From Neolentinus lepideus HHB14362 ss-1 (taxonomy: Eukaryota > Basidiomycota > Agaricomycetes > Gloeophyllales > Gloeophyllaceae), in the NCBI GenBank assembly GCA_001632425.1, contig KV425556.1:34648-98647 (forward strand): a stretch of 64,000 nt of DNA. Reading direction: 5' to 3'. This document shows, one piece after another, positions 62,104 through 64,000 of this stretch. The position numbers and the translations under genes are program-made. Below the pieces are notes generated by a model. The model was not told the DNA's origin and made no database searches. It saw only the letters and a list, made by a program, of their open reading frames with translations. The stretch's first letter is position 1; the number at the start of each line of letters is the position of its first letter.

Positions 62104-64000
62104 ATGTCGACCACACTTCCTCTTTTCTGGCATCTGTCGTCGAACAACAAAAAGGAGCGGATCGATGCCTCCGTCAAGTTAATCGGGGCTCTCGAACAAT
62201 TCCAGGCGCAGTTCATACCGAAGGCGTCCCCAGAGACAACAGAAGATGAAGAGGAGAACTCTGAAAAGGAAGAGGATGCGCTCGATACGCTGAATGCCCA
62301 GGACGTATCGTATTCTATAAGGAGGCTCATTCGAGGTCTTGCTAGTCCGAGAGAAAGCAGCCGACTGGGATTTGCCGTTGCGCTCACGGAGGTGCGTTTC
62401 ATGCCAATTACGATTCGGATAAAAACTTATACGCAGAGTAGCTATTATCTCGTATCAGCACAGTGACCTGTTCTCAAATCGTATCGCTCATTATGGACTG
62501 CTCGAAAACCCAAGGCTCCATGACAGGCCAGGAAGAACGTGACATGCTCTTCGCCCGACTCTTTGGGCTCACTTCAATCATTCAATCTGGTCTCATTGTC
62601 CGAGACACTCCCCTTCCCACTTCCGCGTCGTTTTCGACCATTGCCTCCAGTCTTGCTAGCTATCAGGAAGTCATGAAGCAGCTCATTGAGCTGGGCGAAA
62701 AGAAGTCATGGCTGCGCGAGAGCGCGTGGTGGACTCTTGGGCTTACTTTTGACACGCTGGTGAGGTCCAGCGTGTTGTGGAAAGACGACGCTATTGAGGC
62801 TACATTTGACATGATCTATGAAGAGAAGAGCTGGTCTCCCGAGAAAGTCGCTATTACAGTAACATTGCAGGATCAATATCCCCAGAAAGACTGGAGGAAA
62901 CATCTGTCCCCTACCTTTAAGAATCCTCGTATTCTGAATACTGCTAACCTCGCCACCCTGGCGAAGATATTAAAAGTACGTCGTCTACGCGCTTCTTTAG
63001 CGATTTCCACAACGAAATTATACCAGGAGTCCGCCTCTGATGAAGACGGTGAAACTGGTCTAAAAGCTGCCGCATCAGGCGCTTGGAAGCCCCAAGTCCA
63101 TTATGTGTGGGATATCATCTTGGACGCTCTCCTTCCTGCAGAAGCGTCCACAAAGCAGCCTCAGGGCTCTCTGCAAGAGTTCTTCCGGATAGTCGTAGAC
63201 GGTCTGTAATATTGTCTCTCACTAATTTCCTATTCGTGACTCGCCGTGTATTCATTAGATTCCTTGTTCGCCGCGACGTCATCTGCGGAACGAAAGTACT
63301 GGGGCTTTCAGGTTTTTGGAAAGGCGCTGCGGCACGTCGACGCGTCCGACATGCCCATGCTCTTCACTAAGAACTTCATGCGGTGCTGGATCAACCATCT
63401 CTCGAAGCAAGATCGGTACCTGCATAAAGTTGCTAAACAAGTGGTATGCAATCTCTTCTCTGGTTTCGACTCGAGATGGGAAGTCCTGAACCTTGACGTA
63501 TGTAGGCGACTGAGATGCAGTCCATTGTGCAGAAGAATCCGACGATGGGTTTCACTCTCATCCTACAGTTAACCGGTGTGCACGGTAATCGACAGTTTGA
63601 TAAGCTGACGCGGACGAAGACGGTTGAATCCATACTGACGTCTATGGATGCTGATGAGATTAAAAACTACATCGACTACTTGCTCGGGCAAGTAAACGAA
63701 GAGGTTACGGAGACGTGCGTGTTCTCCCGTTTCCCTTGCGTTATTGCGTCTTTACGTAGATGGTCACAGAACGGATGTGCAAGCTGTCAACTCCCGAAGA
63801 TTGTGGATCGTCGACCAGTTGTCTGCATTGATTCGCAATGGTACTGTGCCCAAGCAAGATGAATGGATAAGCACCGTTCTTGAGTGGCTCACGATACACG
63901 GGCTCTTCGAGATCAAGAAGACGTCCGAGAAGAGTTCTTATCTCGCTGTTTGTTTCCTCAGCACTCGCCTGCTGCAGCGAATACTGACCCAAATATGTAG
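62104..64000 (+). CDS. POL5: POL5/MYBBP1A nucleolar protein (DNA polymerase phi family), 5' part
   Basis: It is needed for rRNA gene expression and ribosome assembly in the nucleolus; despite its name it is a helical-repeat protein, not a replicative polymerase (family knowledge). It starts MSTTLPLFWHLSSNNKKERI, followed by an acidic linker EDEEENSEKEED and the signature YSIRRLIRGLASPRESSRLG. Later segments include ESAWWTLGLTF, NTANLATLAKILK, ERKYWGFQVFGKAL, DRYLHKVAKQV and LWIVDQLSALIRN. The family order is preserved across several short introns. The gene continues past the window end, so the C-terminal half is missing. The start ATG at 62104 is the first that yields the conserved FWHLSS N-terminus. 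Confidence 0.9.

Overview
This window looks like nuclear DNA from a mushroom-forming basidiomycete (Agaricomycetes). The genes are dense and cut by many introns of about 45-65 nt with GT...AG borders. The gene content is eukaryotic housekeeping: CCR4-NOT, SSU processome, UNG, PAN2, SPF45, SDH1, TBC, MOT1 and POL5. Families expanded in mushrooms are also present: a cytochrome P450, a DUF6534-type membrane protein, and condensation-fold acyltransferases. No bacterial, CRISPR or organellar feature is visible. All calls come from reading translations and splice phases by eye; no database search was run.

Layout. 1-23.8 kb is a compact conserved block: a Not4-like C-terminus (+), Lcp5/neuroguidin (+), uracil-DNA glycosylase (+), PAN2 (-), a condensation-fold acyltransferase (+), SPF45 (-), SDH1 (-), a TBC1D5-like Rab-GAP (-) and a small hydrophilic protein (-). 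A short palindromic MITE-like element lies at 22.9 kb. 24-33.2 kb holds a P450 (-), a many-exon DUF6534-type membrane protein with tiny exons (+), a CCCH zinc-finger protein ending in a possible membrane anchor (+) and a JmjC/KDM8-like hydroxylase (-). The last is divergent from MOT1 (33.5-40.4 kb, +). 40.4-46.6 kb holds an assembly gap of 681 N and an almost complete Ty1/copia retrotransposon (-) whose polyprotein is broken by one in-frame TGA.

46.6-56.2 kb is a gene-poor repeat island. It contains two copies of a TA-flanked inverted-repeat MITE, several minisatellites and a dispersed repeat family. It also contains a decayed PIF1-like helicase split by about 3.6 kb of nested repeats. 56.2-64 kb returns to genes: a membrane-anchored alpha/beta hydrolase (-), a decayed acyltransferase (+), an unrecognised Ser/Pro-rich protein (-) and the 5' part of POL5/MYBBP1A (+), which runs off the window.

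Functionally the housekeeping genes group loosely around RNA and ribosome biology (Not4 and PAN2 in mRNA decay, Lcp5 and POL5 in the nucleolus, SPF45 in splicing) and transcription/chromatin (MOT1, JmjC). They are not an operon or cluster. No clearly new biological system was found. The most unusual items are the nested insertion in the helicase relic, the TA-MITE pair, the CCCH protein with a C-terminal hydrophobic segment, and the 6-nt and 11-nt exons of the DUF6534-type gene.
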